From assembly GCA_029582165.1 (NCBI GenBank), contig CM055870.1, positions 44,038,513 to 44,102,512 on the forward strand: DNA of 64,000 nucleotides. The letters run 5' to 3'. This document shows, one piece after another, positions 1 to 11,151 of this stretch. A model generated the notes under the pieces. The model had not been told where the DNA came from and ran no database searches. It saw nothing but the letters and a program-made list of their open reading frames with translations. A program made the position numbers and the translations under genes. This stretch comes from Portulaca oleracea (Eukaryota > Streptophyta > Magnoliopsida > Caryophyllales > Portulacaceae). The stretch's first letter is position 1; the number at the start of each line of letters is the position of its first letter.

Positions 1-1563
1 ACCTTGTATAAAAAGGCATTTGAGATAAAGCATCTACAAACCGGCACATTTACAATCAATTGCTTTGAAACATTTCAGAACTCGCCGAATTTGGCATCTA
101 CCTTAGCCTTAGCAAACTTTTGAGGGAAGTGGTGGTGTGTAAACACGAGGTGGTGATGAAGGTCGGGCTTCGTTTTCCTCCTTAGAAGGCTCACTCTCAT
201 GGTCTTTCTCTCTCTCAATCTCAACCTTCTCACTCTCATCTTCACCCCCCCTCCCAATGCTTAACATTTGGTATGCTTGGTCCCTCATATTGTGTTCCAC
301 TCCTCAAAATGATTGCATTGCATTGGGCTTTAGGATTAGGGAGGGGTTGTTTGGGAAGTGACCCCGGAGGAGGGATAGAAGTGCTAGCTTGGTTGGCTAA
401 TCGAGTCTCAAATATTTGGTTTTGGGTGGTCGAAAAGTCAACTCTAGTAGCGAAGGCTTTGATAACATCATCTTGCCTTTGTTGGTGCTGAAACAGTCTT
501 TGTTGGGAATGAAGGACAACTTCGACCATGGCCTCAAAGGTATGTTTTGGGATTGCGATTGGTCTTAGGGAGGTCTTTAGAAATTGAAGGCTGGGGCTCT
601 TTGTCCTTGGGGTTGTCCTTGTTGATTATTATTCCGGTAAGAGTAGTTAGGGTGAAATCTCAAACCATGGTGATAAACATTGGAGGACAGGTCAAAGGGA
701 GGCCTTTGGTTAGAATTACCAACATAGTTGGCTTGTTAGGTGGGGTTTCCATTAGCCTCACCACTAGGACAAAACTGGGTTTCATGTTCATATGAATGAC
801 AAGATGCACATTGAATTTGAGGGGAAGGGGTAGCACTCACATTCAATTTCTCTACTTTCTCAGTTATAACGTCTAATTTAGGAGATAAAAGAGTGATAGC
901 ATCTACCTCAAACTTACCTATTGTTCGTGCGCAACGGGGTTTTGACCATTGGTAGCTATTCAATGACATCTGCTCGATGAGTGCATGAAGCTCGTCCATG
1001 GTCTTGCTCATAATGTTTCCTCCCGCTGCTGCCAAGATGTTGGCTCTCAAATTGTCATCCACCCCGTTGTAGAATGCTTGAATCGACACCCAAGGTTCGA
1101 ATCCGTGTAAGGAAGAGGTCCTTGAACCTCTCCCATGCATCATTGAAGCTGTCACTTGGCTCTTGAACGAATGTTGAGATTTGGTTCATCAAGCTTGTCA
1201 ACTTGCTAGGCGGAAAGTATTTCGCCAAGCACTAGCAAGTTGATCGAAGTTGGTAATAGTGTTGGTCACCGGTAGCGAATCAAGCCATTCCCATGCCTTC
1301 CCCTCTAGCGATAAGGGGAATAAACGAAGCTTGATGGCGTCCTCGCAGCCCTATTTGCCTTGAAGGTATCCCGGGCTAGGCGAAAGATGCGGAGACGCCG
1401 GTGGGGTCTTCATTTGGAAGGCCACGGTGAGGCCTTCACCAAGTTGATGAGAGAGCTCTTCAATTCGAAATCGTTGGAGTTCACTCCCAGTGCGTTGATG
1501 GCGGTGGGCTGATTTGCGACTAGTGGCGTAGCGTATTGCCCAAAAGTAAGTCGTTCTCCGGCC
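1..1563 (-). pseudogene. Athila gag, degenerate
   Basis: The gag reads leftward from an ATG near 1563. The N-terminus (MAGERLTFGQYATPLVANQP) aligns with the start of the gag at 51.2 kb (MGDQNPTMGQYVTP). It continues through NDFELKSSLINLV and a Retrotrans_gag region (FEPWVSIQAFYNGVD...SYQWSKPR at 1155-736) to a CASCHSYEHETQFC zinc-binding-like motif near 800. The C-terminal spacer follows (529-242, LANQASTSIPPPGSLPKQPLPN), then an RVYTPPLPSKV stretch. Several frameshifts and stops break it, including a stop just after SPWPSK, so no full-length Gag can be made. It is the capsid/nucleocapsid gene of a dead element. Confidence 0.75.
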
Positions 1564-1812
1564 ATCTTCGATTTCTCCTTGGCTTTTTCTTGTCTCCTTC
1601 TTGCTTCCTCTATATTCTTTGCCTCTTTCGCCTTGAACAGAAGGATCTCTCTATCTCCGGATCAAATTCGAACAGTGGTGCCTTTTGCATGCACCTATGG
1701 GAAACCTCGCAGGGGACAAAAACAACAACCAAGGAAGATCAAACAAGAAAATAAAATAAAAATGATCTGGTCAATCTAAGGATATTCATTCAGTGGTGGC
1801 TAGGGACAAAGT

Positions 1813-1835
1813 CCCCAGCAACAGCACCAAAAACT
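1813..1835 (-). other. Primer binding site, tRNA-Asp type
   Basis: Minus-strand TTGGTGCTGTTGCTGGGGAC lies next to the LTR end. Plant tRNA-Asp 3' ends give the complement TGGCGCCGTTGCCGGGGA, so this copy is a slightly mutated Athila-type primer site. Confidence 0.75.
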
Positions 1836-3260
1836 TGATATGTCGCAAGTGCACAGGTGTAGGTGTAGTAGGTATCAAGGTCGTTCCCACATGGACTTTG
1901 CTAAGCTACAGATCAAACTAGCCTCCTATGTAATCGCTAAATCTACCAGGTTTTGGTTTGAATTATTCTAAAACTACTTCTAATCAATATTAAGGGCAAA
2001 ACAAACAATTATTCACACAAATAACGAGATTAATCAATGGAAAAAGGACGTTTAGGGGATAAACTTAAGTAACTCTATGATTTAATCAAGTGGATTGAAC
2101 ATATGTATCACTAATTTGGTACATTTTAGGCTCGATAATCGCATAATATCTTTCGTAATGAGCTTTTGGCAATGGAACGAATTGCTTAGTAAAATTAATC
2201 ACCTACTTTCATGGTTATTTCAATTTTATCTAAGTTAAAAATCGAATTATCAATGACCCCTGATTACAAAATCCTATATATATAGTTCATTCACAATCAG
2301 TTTAATCCTAAGGGTTCCGATTATCGAATTTCTCCGTTCAATGCTTCACTCAATAATCTAATTTCATTTTCGTGATGGCCAATAAAAAACAATGACATAC
2401 ATTATCAAAGGATAAATAAAATGCATTCAATTATATTAGCACTTGTTCAATCCAACAAAACTCAATCCATGAAAGTAACTAAATAGTTCAATCCAATTAA
2501 ACTAATGGAACTACTCAATACTCATATTCAAACTACAGAACACATAAAACTTATACTAGTCAACATGAAAAACTATAAGAAAAATAAATAAACCGAGATG
2601 GAAATCGATCCTTGCTTAAATTGTAATTCGCGGGGACTTTTGCCCCTCCCCTTCTATGGAAATCTTGAGAATTGATCTTCAAAACCCAACAATACTTCTC
2701 AATCTTACACTCTTATGAATGTGGATGAGAATGTGGATGAAGTGGGAGATAAATATGGCTATGGGAGAGGATAATGACAAGCTTTAATGATAATCAAAAC
2801 AGCCGATATAGCCATTATATAACAATTAGGAGCATCCAAAACGGCAAAACTCAGCAGTCAGCCTTCACCACGGTCCATGGTGACACCCACCACAGTCCGT
2901 GGTGATTTTCCATGGTTGTGGTGAATAAAGCAACGATTTTTCCTCCTCTCTGGACACTAGCATGGGTCGTTTTGGCACTTTTAGCACCCGTGTTGATGTT
3001 TGGAGATTTCCTTCACGCATGGGCCAACTTGATTTTGGCCTTGGAGTGGATTTTTCTATTATTTGTTACCAACTTGAATTCAATAACTTGATTTGAGCTT
3101 GATTACTTCAATTCTACTCCAATTTCCTACAAAACTACACCAAACTCCAACCAAGCATAAAATAGAGAATTCAAGTATAAAAATAATATATTCATATCGC
3201 AAATCACCTAAAGTAACTCTTAATAATCCAAGTTCACATGTATATAAATCACACTCATCA
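1836..3260 (-). repeat. Athila LTR (5' LTR of the left element)
   Basis: An LTR of about 1,425 bp, oriented minus, placed between the tRNA-Asp-type primer site and interrupted Copia coding sequence. It has TG...CA ends on the minus strand. It contains three copies of a near-palindromic CACCACxGTCCxTGGTG motif at about 2868-2925. The outer boundary (3260) was set where Copia homology resumes and where a TGATGAG start is seen. The partner LTR is not in the window, so the boundary is not confirmed by pairwise comparison. Confidence 0.7.
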
Positions 3261-4164
3261 ATTGGTCAAGAGGAGAAGTGTGTTGGGAAACAAACACGAG
3301 ACCATACAAACTAGCAGCTGTGAAGGGAGAAATGGAAGGAGAATGAAATATGGTGTGAGTAGGAGACCAAAAGGCAGCATAGGTAGAAGAAGGTGTAGAT
3401 GATGACATGATAAAATCATTGTAAGGAAAAATTGATTCATGAAATACAAAATGTCGGCTTATATATATACGTCCTGAAATAAGGTCAAGATATTTATAAG
3501 CCTTGTAGGGCATAGGCAATAAAGACACACCGTATCAAGCGAGGGTGTAATTAGTTCTTAGTATAAGGAGTGATAATAAGAAAACATTGACAGCCAAAAG
3601 CACATAAGAAATTATAATCTGGAGATCGACAAAATAAACTTTGAAATGGTGATAGACCATTCAACGTAGGAATGGGCAACATATGAATGACATTTGATGC
3701 AATTAATACGACACCATGTCAAATGCATATGGCATGTTTGCATTGAGGAGCATAGTTTGAGCCATTTCAACTGGATGACGGTGTTTTATTTCAGCCACCC
3801 CATTTTGTTGTCGAGTATTTGGTGCCGACTTTTTTTAGATAGATGTCATGTGTGATAAAACGATCGATAAAATTTAGAATTATCATATTCTTAGTCGCCT
3901 TCACTTTGAAAATAAACAATCTTTGTTTGAAAAATATTTTCAACCATTTTTTGAAAATGAACAAAGATTTAAAACACATCAGACTTGTGGCGTAAAGGAT
4001 ACAACCATCAATAGCGAGAAAAGCCGTCCACAAAATTAACATAATATTTGTATCCATTTCTGATATAAACAGGTGATTGCCATAAATCACAATGTATTAT
4101 GGTCTATTAGACAAATGTTCAACCTCTGAACATAGAAGTCTAGTGGACTTGCTCAAACAACAAG
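3261..4164 (-). pseudogene. Copia integrase core and post-integrase region
   Basis: On the minus strand, about 4095-3960 reads HCDLW...GYKYYVNFVDGFSRY..WLYPLRHKSDVF, the start of a Ty1/copia integrase core with its first catalytic Asp. About 3815-3700 reads YSTRQQNGVAE, the T-x2-Q-NG-V-x-E motif with the catalytic Glu. At 3528-3460 YKCLD-type post-integrase sequence is seen (YKAYKYLDLISGRIYISRHFVFHES). It is cut off at 3261 by the Athila LTR. Multiple stops and frameshifts make it a pseudogene. Confidence 0.8.
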
Positions 4165-6129
4165 TGTAGACACCCAAAAAGTGTCTCATAATTATTGTAA
4201 TTATTTTTATTTTTATTTTTGTTTTATTTTAGGAAAATGTCAAAGAAAGTGAAATGCAAAAGGAAGAAAAACCCAAAACAAAAAAATCAGCCCAAAAAAG
4301 TAAAGCCTGGCACGCGGCCCAAAGCAGGACTGCAACCCGGATATGGGCATACCCGCAGGTATTCAGGTGGGTTATGCCCGATCCAGGTCATCTCGGGAAG
4401 CATGTCCACCTCGGAAAGCGTGCAACTAGGCTTCTCCCAGGCCCAGCATACCGGCAGGTATTCTGTCGGGTCGGGCCGGGTTACCTCGGGAAGCATGCTG
4501 ATCTCAGGAAGCGGGCCACCTCGGAAAGCATGCAACTGGGCTTCTCCCAGGCCCAACATACCGGCAGGTATTCGGGCGGGTCAGGCCCCACCCAATTTAC
4601 CTCGGGAAGCGCGCTGACCTAGGGAAACGCGCAGCTGGGCGCCTCCAAAGACCAGCATGCCTGCAGGTATTGTGGGCAGGTTCTGCCCGACCCGAGACGC
4701 CGCCATCCGCCTTGGGAAGCGTGCCATGACCTAATTTTTCGCGCAGCCGGGCCTGATACTTGGCGGTATCGCGACCATTTTCCCCTCTCATTTTGACCTA
4801 AAATCTCAACCCTAATTTCTCCTATAAAAATCCCTCTCATTTTCCACTTCAACCCTACACCGAAATCTCCCTGGCGTATTGACACTTGGTGATTTCACCT
4901 TCTCTTCTCCCTCTTTATTTCTCTCATTTTATCATAGACTTAACTGGCATTTTACTTTATCTCTTCTCCATTCATATTATTTTGTAACTTGAGTTAACCC
5001 TAAACTCGACCTAAATAATATGGATTGTTCGTGAATAAAGGTACGCTTGTATTTAATTCTTTTATTTCTTGTATTTATTTCTCACGTTATTATCGCATTT
5101 GTATGTAACTAAATAACACTAATTACACTAATTAATACTCCGTTCTACTATCCTTTTCTCCTCCTCTTCTTCTTTCTTTTTATTTAACCGGTTTAGTAAA
5201 GTCCGTTCGTTGAACGGGCGGATTCAGGAATTTATATTATCGAATCCGTAACCTTACCCCCGGATCCGAATCTTGTGGTTCGTAGTTTGTGGAGTCTTAA
5301 CTTTTGAGTTTATTAATTCTCGTTCAAAAATTAATTGACGACTCTTCTTCCTTTTTCTTTTTCTTTTTATTTATTTCTTTCGAGTTTTATTGATTTTATT
5401 TTCAGAGTCCAGAAATTTACTTTCGGAGTAAAAGAAAGTTTTTTTTTTATTTTCATTTTTTAGAGTGAATAACCGGAAGCCCGAATCAGTGCCCGGCGCA
5501 ATACCTGGCGGTATGCATGCCGGTTCACTGGTTCGGACCTGGCTCTCGGGTTCAGAAACAGGTTCCCGGACCCCGACTGGCTGCAATACCGCCAGGTATG
5601 CCAGCCTAGTGTCTCGGGTTCGATCTTCTTCCTTTTTCCTCTTTTTTTTCCTTTTTCTTTTTGCTTTTATTCCTTTTCTTTTCGTATTTTATTTTCTGCT
5701 TCGGAAAACTAAAAAAAAGATTTTATTTTCAGTTTTTTTTATTTTCTGTTTCGGAAACAAATCCCGAGGCCGGGACAGACGGAATACCTGGCGGTATTCC
5801 GGCCAGTCCCGCGCCTCGGATCTGATTTCCAGGCCCGGGACCCTTTTTCGGGGCCACTCACAATACCTGCAGGTATTGCTATAGTAACTCATCCCGAGCC
5901 CAGTCCCGAGACACTCTATTTATCGTCTTCTTTTCTTTCCTTTTTTTTTTCTTTCCGCTGTTTTCTATTTATTTTCTGTTTCACTAAAATCCTTAAATCT
6001 TAATAAAATCAAAAGAGTTACATGAGTTTAATTTATTTTAAACGGAAATTCAAGCGAATCTTCTCTAAGAAAAGACACCCCTTTCAACTCGCCGTTTACC
6101 GCGAGGGATACCACGGGGATTTTCCCATA
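4165..6129 (+). repeat. 5' LTR of the non-coding LTR element
   Basis: It starts TGTAGACACCC, with GACAC..GTGTC able to form a hairpin at the extreme end. A TATA-like CCTATAAAAATCC lies at about 4820. It holds nine copies of the ATACCxGCxGGTAT palindrome and an internal duplication of about 110 bp (CTCGGAAAGC...CAGCATACCGGCAGGTATTC). The 3' edge reads GATTTTCCCATA and lacks AGGGTCC relative to the right LTR. Confidence 0.85.
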
Positions 6130-6299
6130 ATTCTCACATAATTCATGTAGCATAGCATGCATAAGACTGCATATGCATTCTTCTATTTCCCGCCCGAACC
6201 TCAAAAGAAATGCAACTATGGTGGCTAGAAATCAAGCAAGCTCACTTGAAGTCTTAATCGCCTTCGGGCGTATTGCCAGAAACTTAAAGGACGCTGCCG

Positions 6300-6790
6300 A
6301 TGAAGAGATAATTCGAGTTTTATGAGAATTAACTCATCTTCCGAGTTAAACTCTAAAATTCTGATCACAATTTTTTATGAGAATTAACTCATCTTCCGAG
6401 TTAAACCCTAAAATTCCGATCACAAATTTTTATGAGAATTAGCTCATTTTTCGGGTTAAATTCTAACACCGATCACAAATTTTTATGAGAATTACCTCAT
6501 TTTTCGGGTTAAATTCCTACACCGATCACAAATTTTTATGATAATTAGCTCATTTTTCGGGTTAAATTCTAACACCGATCACAAATTTTTATGAGAATTG
6601 GCTCATTTTTCGGGTTAAATTCTTTATCCAGATCACAAATTTTTATGAGAATTAGCTCATTTTTCGGGTTAAACTCTAAAACGGATCGCAAATTTTTATG
6701 AGAAATAATTTGGAAAATAATTCATTTTTTGAGTTAAACTCTAAAATTCAATTCACAATGTTTACGAGAATTAGTTTGGGAATAACTCAT
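6300..6790 (+). repeat. Tandem repeat block, about 53-60 bp period
   Basis: Eight to nine diverged copies of a unit ATGAGAATTAGCTCATTTTT + CGGGTTAAATTC... + GATCACAAATTTTT lie just inside the left LTR. The core AGAATTAGCTCATTTTTCGG has a small dyad (GAATTAGCTCATTT). Non-coding. Confidence 0.85.
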
Positions 6791-6959
6791 TTCTGAATTA
6801 AATTGAGAAGACCCAGCATACAGACAAACCCAACTCATATTGCCAAGAACAAGTCGGGTCTGGGTCTTGCAATCAGACACCATATCACCAAGTATGGCTG
6901 GCACCCGGGTTCCACATACAGCACCACCAAGAAAAAAATGGACCCGATGCGAAGACAAA

Positions 6960-7720
6960 ATGTAAGATTTCACAGAGCAATACCTGGCGGTATGCTCGGC
7001 GGAGGGGACTCAAGGTTGGGCAGTGCGAATAAAAAAACATCGGGCATAGCGGCATGCCTGCAGGCATGGCATCCTACCTAGGGTTCCGTGCAGCAAATGA
7101 AATCTGGCTGACCGATCCTGGGTTGGACAGAGTTGCATGTCTGGAGGCATGACAACCTGACTAGACCCCAAATCTGACGAAGCAGTGCAGAAAAACAAAG
7201 AAAATTGGAAATAATTCACCCAACATAAGACGATACTTGGAGGTATGCGAGCCTGCCCGGACTTAAATCTGTCCAGACTATGCAGAAAAACTCTGGACAG
7301 CACCATACATGGAGGCATGCCAGCCTGCCCAGACTTAAATCTGTCCGGAGTGTGCAGAAAAACTCCGGACAGAGCATCATACCTGGAGGCATGCCAGCCT
7401 GCCCAGACTTAAATCTGTCCGGGCTATGCAGAAAAACTCCAGACAGAGCACCATACCTGGAGGCATGCCGCCTGCCCAGACTTAAATCTATCCGGACTGT
7501 GCAGAAAAACTCCGGACAGAGCACCATACCTGCAGGCATGGTAGCCTTCCCAAAGTTCCGAATAACGAGAAAGGACTGACTGGCTGACACTGGCGGGACA
7601 GAGCTGCATGCCTGGAGGCATAACAGCCTGACTGTACAAGGATTTGAAAAAAAATCTGCACAAAAAAGTATGGAAAATTGGACAGAGGTGCATGCCTGGA
7701 GGCATGACATCATATTTTTC
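6960..7720 (+). repeat. Tandem repeat block, about 75 bp period, with embedded palindromes
   Basis: Repeats of CCTGCCCAGACTTAAATCTG... + CAGAAAAACTCCGGACAGAG + CACCATACCTGGAGGCATGC. Each unit ends in a palindromic ATACCTGGAGGCAT-type motif. Ten palindromes fall in this block. The short ORFs on both strands here are by-products of the repeat. Confidence 0.85.
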
Positions 7721-8089
7721 TAAGAAAAATCTTGGGATTACTAGTTAATCCCAACGTTAAACTCTAAAAATTTGACGACACAAGAAACAGCAAAAATTTG
7801 ACAAGGTTGGCATAAAGCATGTATACGGAATACCAAGACCATACAAAAAATATGAGTTTGAAAGGCTTACCGGGACTTTCGATCTCCTAAGCCACACATG
7901 CTCATTCTGATACCTCGTGGTTTCGAAGGTTGCGTCATTGCCAAACACAAACTACAGAACACAAAAGGGAGGTTTAAAATCCCGGGACAAAGTAAAATTC
8001 CAAACTAGTACCAGGACCCAGACCCGAAACCATGCAAGCAAGCATGGGAGCTACCCCGGGTTGTACGAAATCTGACCCGAAAACCGGAG

Positions 8090-8500
8090 CGAGTCAGCCT
8101 CGGGTCTGAACCCGAGCCCATACCGCCAGGTATGGGTCTCCCACAGACCGCGCAAAAGGAAACCCGAGAACGAGTCTGGGTCCGTCCCGAGTCTGAACCA
8201 GGCTATACCGCCAGGTATGGTCCGGGTTCCGACGAATTTTTTGAGTTCAAATTCCGAGACTCGAGCAAAAATCAACTTAAAAATTCCAATCTGAAAACTC
8301 AGAAATAAGCAAATACCAGGCGGTATGGTGTCCGTTTCAGCAGAATTCCGACAAGACAGTGGGTCAAACTCGGGTCTGAACCCGAGACCATACCAGGCGG
8401 TATGGTGCCCCTTTCAGCAAAATTCCTGCAAGTCAGTGGGTCAAGCTCGGGGCTGAACCCGAGACCATACCTAGCGGTATGGTGTCCGTTCCGGCAGAAA
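8090..8500 (+). repeat. Tandem block carrying five ATACCxGGCGGTATGG palindromes, about 80 bp apart
   Basis: Units of the type GGTCTGAACCCGAGACCATA + CCAGGCGGTATGG... recur at about 8117, 8199, 8309, 8387 and 8465. The first two copies carry the motif in opposite orientation (CCGCCAGGTATGG). Confidence 0.75.
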
Positions 8501-8739
8501 ATTGAGGTATTATGTGGCTCCGGTCAAGTTCCCGGATTTGGTGGGGAAAGTCGAGGTACACCGGCCTAACATGCATTGACTGGAAAATTATTATGAGGAG
8601 AATTTAAAACTTCTTTTGTTTTAATACTCCTATAATAAATAAAAATGAAAACAAAAAAATATATTATTTTTAAGAGAAAATATGGAAATATAATTTCTAT
8701 ATAACTCAGAAAATAATTTCAAGTCAATTTCGCATCATC

Positions 8740-9130
8740 TTCAACGAAAGAACGAGCGACATCGGGAAAGACTGAGCTACATTTCAACGACATCGGGAAA
8801 GATTGAGCTACATTTCAACGACATTGGGAAAGGCTGAGCTACATTTCAACGACATCGGGAGAGACCGAGCTACATTTCAAAGACATCGGGAGAGACCGAG
8901 CTATATTTCAACGACATCGGGAGAGACCGAGCTACGTTTCAGCGACATCGGGAGAGACCGAGCTACATTTCAAAGACATCGGGAGAGACCGAGCTATATT
9001 TCAACGACATCGGGAGAGACCGAGCTACGTTTCAGCGACATCGGGAGAGACCGAGCTACATTTCAACGACATCGGGAGAGATCGAGCTACATTTTCGCGA
9101 CATCGGGAAAGACCGAACTACATCAAGAAA
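8740..9130 (+). repeat. 31-bp minisatellite (about 12 units) with 93-bp higher-order pattern
   Basis: The unit is GACATCGGGAGAGACCGAGC + TACATTTCAAC. Variant units ending ACATTTCAAAG, ATATTTCAACG and ACGTTTCAGCG recur in that order twice, giving a 93-bp higher-order repeat in the centre. It ends about 50 bp before the polypurine tract, where Tat-lineage elements commonly carry hypervariable satellite-like arrays. The 125-codon open frame across it (8803-9180) is an artefact of the period. Confidence 0.9.
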
Positions 9131-9179
9131 GATCGAAGACCTCCAGGCTATACTTTGATCATCGTCTTACTCAGACTTG

Positions 9180-9197
9180 ATCAAAGTGGGGGCTAAC
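9180..9197 (+). other. Polypurine tract
   Basis: ATCAAAGTGGGGGCTAAC sits immediately 5' of the right LTR. The same tract, reverse complemented, lies next to the LTR at 44091-46539. Confidence 0.8.
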
Positions 9198-11151
9198 TGT
9201 AGACACTCAAAAAGTGTCTCATAATTATTGTAATTATTTTTATTTTTATTTTTGTTTTATTTTATTTTTGTTTTATTTTAGGAAAATGCAAAAGAAAGTG
9301 AAATGCAAAAGGAAGAAAAACCCAAAACAAAAAAAATCAGCCCAAAAAAGTAAAGCCTGGCGCGCGGCCCAAAGCAGGACTGCAACACGGATATGGGCAT
9401 ACCTGCAGGTATTCTGGTGGGTTATGCCCGACCCAGGTCACCTCGAGAAGCGTACCCACCTCGGAAAGCGTGCAACTAGGCTTCTCCCAGGCCCAGCATA
9501 CCGGCATGTATTCTGTCGGGTCGGGCCGGGTTGCCTCGGGAAGCGTACTAACCTTAGGAAGTGGGCCACCTCGGAAAGCGTGCAACTGGGCTTCTCCCAG
9601 GCCCAGCATACCGGCAGGTATTCGGGCGGGTCAGGCCCGACCCGGTTTACCTCGGGAAGCGCGCTGACCTAGGGAAACGCGCAGCTGGGCGCCTCCAAAG
9701 ACTTGCATGCCTGCAAGTATTGTGGGCGGGTTCTACCCGACCCGGGACGCCTCCATCCGCCTTGGGAAGCGTGCCATGACCTAATTTTTCGCGCAGCCGG
9801 GCCTGATACTTGGCGGTATCACGACCATTTTCCCCTCTCATTTTGACCTAAAATCTCAACCCTAATTTCTCCTATAAAAACCCTTCTCATTTTCCACTTC
9901 AACCCTACACCGAAATCACCCTGGCGTATTGACACTTGGTGATTTCACCTTCTCTTCTCCCTCTTTATTTCTCTCATTTTTGCATACACTTAACTGACAT
10001 TTTACTTTATCTTTTCTCCATTCATATTATCTTGTAACTTGAGTTAACCCTAAACTCGACCTAAATAATATGGATTGTTCGTGAATAAAGGTACGCTTGT
10101 ATTTAATTCTTTTATTTCTTGTACTTATTTCTCGCGTTATTATCGCATTTGTATGTAACTAAATAACACTAATTACACTAATTAATACTCTATTCTACTC
10201 TCCTTTTCTCCTCCTCTTTTTCTTTCTTTTTATTTAACCGGTTTAGTAAAGTTCGTTCATTGAACGGGCGGATTTAGGAATTTATATTCTCGAATCCGTA
10301 ACCTTACCCCCGGATCCAAATCTCGTGGTTCGTGGTTTGTGGAGTCTTAATTTTTGAGTTTATTAATTCTCGTTCAAAAATTAATTGGCGACTCTTCTTG
10401 CTTTTTCTTTTTTTTTTATTTCTTTCTTTCGAGTTTTATTGATTTTATTTTTAGAGTCCATAAATTTACTTTCGGAGTAAAAGAAAGTTTTTTTTATTGT
10501 CATTTTTTAGAGTGAATAACCGAAAGCCCGAATCAGTGCCCGGCGCAATACCTGGCGGTATGCATGCCGGTTCACTGGTTCGAACCTAGCTCTCGGGTTC
10601 AGAAACAGGTTCCCGGACCCGATCGCAATACCGCTGGTATGCCATTGATGTCTCAGTTTGATCTTCTTCCTTTTTCTTCTCGCTTTTATTCCTTTTCTTT
10701 TTGTATTTTATTTTCTGTTTCGGAAAACTAAAAAAAAAAAGATTTTATTTTCAGTTTTTTTTTTATTTTCTGTTTCGGAAACAAATCCCGAGGCCGGGAC
10801 AGACGGAATACCTGGCGGTATTCGGCGATCCGCGCCTCGATCTATTTCGGGCCAGGACCCTTTTTCGGGGCCATTCACAATACCTGCAAGTATTGCTATA
10901 GTAACTCATCCCGAGCCCAGTCCCGAGACACTCTATTTATCGTCTTCTTTTCTTTCCTTTTTTTTCTTTCCGCTGTTTTCTATTTATTTTCTGGTTCACT
11001 AAAATCCTTAAATCTTAATAAAATCAAAAGAGTTACATGAGTTTAATTTATTTTAACCGGAAATTCAAGCGAATCTTCTCCAAGAAAAGACATCCCTTTC
11101 GACTCGCCGTTTACCGCGAGCGATACCACGGGGATTTTCCAGGGTCCCATA
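9198..11151 (+). repeat. 3' LTR of the non-coding LTR element
   Basis: It is colinear with the 4165-6129 copy along its whole length, with scattered substitutions and small indels. It ends in CCAGGGTCCCATA just before the ACAAG target duplication. The TATA-like CCTATAAAAACCC lies at about 9880. The conserved TAACCTTACCCCCGGA block is at 10299-10314 (5249-5264 in the left LTR). Confidence 0.85.

Larger units (their letters stand above)
1..3260 (-). mobile_element. Athila-type Ty3/gypsy element, 5' part (runs off left edge)
   Basis: Read on the minus strand this is an LTR (3260-1836), a primer binding site (about 1833-1813) and a gag region running leftward off the window. The primer site reads TGGTGCTGTTGCTGGGGAC, close to the tRNA-Asp complement used by Athila elements. 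The LTR begins TGATGAG and ends ATATCA. Its outer end abuts Copia coding sequence at 3261, so the element is inserted in the Copia pol. Length and layout match the second Athila at 49550-60066, but the sequence is clearly a different subfamily. The distal end and target duplication are outside the window. Confidence 0.8.
4165..11151 (+). mobile_element. Non-coding 7-kb LTR element (LARD-like, probable Tat lineage)
   Basis: Two direct LTRs of about 1.96 kb (4165-6129 and 9198-11151) flank a 3.07-kb interior with no retroelement protein. A polypurine tract (AAAGTGGGGGCTAAC) precedes the right LTR. The target duplication is ACAAG (4160-4164 and 11152-11156). Removing the element restores the Copia reading frame, which independently confirms the ends. 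The interior holds three tandem-repeat blocks and 15 copies of a short palindrome. Tat lineage is inferred from the LTR start TGTAGACAC, the polypurine tract, and a conserved LTR block shared with the element at 44091-61167. I found no clear primer binding site. Confidence 0.85.

Noticed and set aside
4219..4622. 120-130 codon frames in the LTR (and the matching ones at 9214-9672)
   Set aside because: Frames in GC-rich LTR sequence with internal duplications. Both strands are open and no retroelement domain is present.
8740..9130. Regular short repeats that could suggest a CRISPR array
   Set aside because: The units are head-to-tail with no unique spacers, and this is plant nuclear DNA.
8803..9180. 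125-codon open frame with repeating HFND-IGRDRATFQRHRER sequence
   Set aside because: It is the read-through of a 31-bp minisatellite, which opens all three frames over 93 bp. There is no start context or family.
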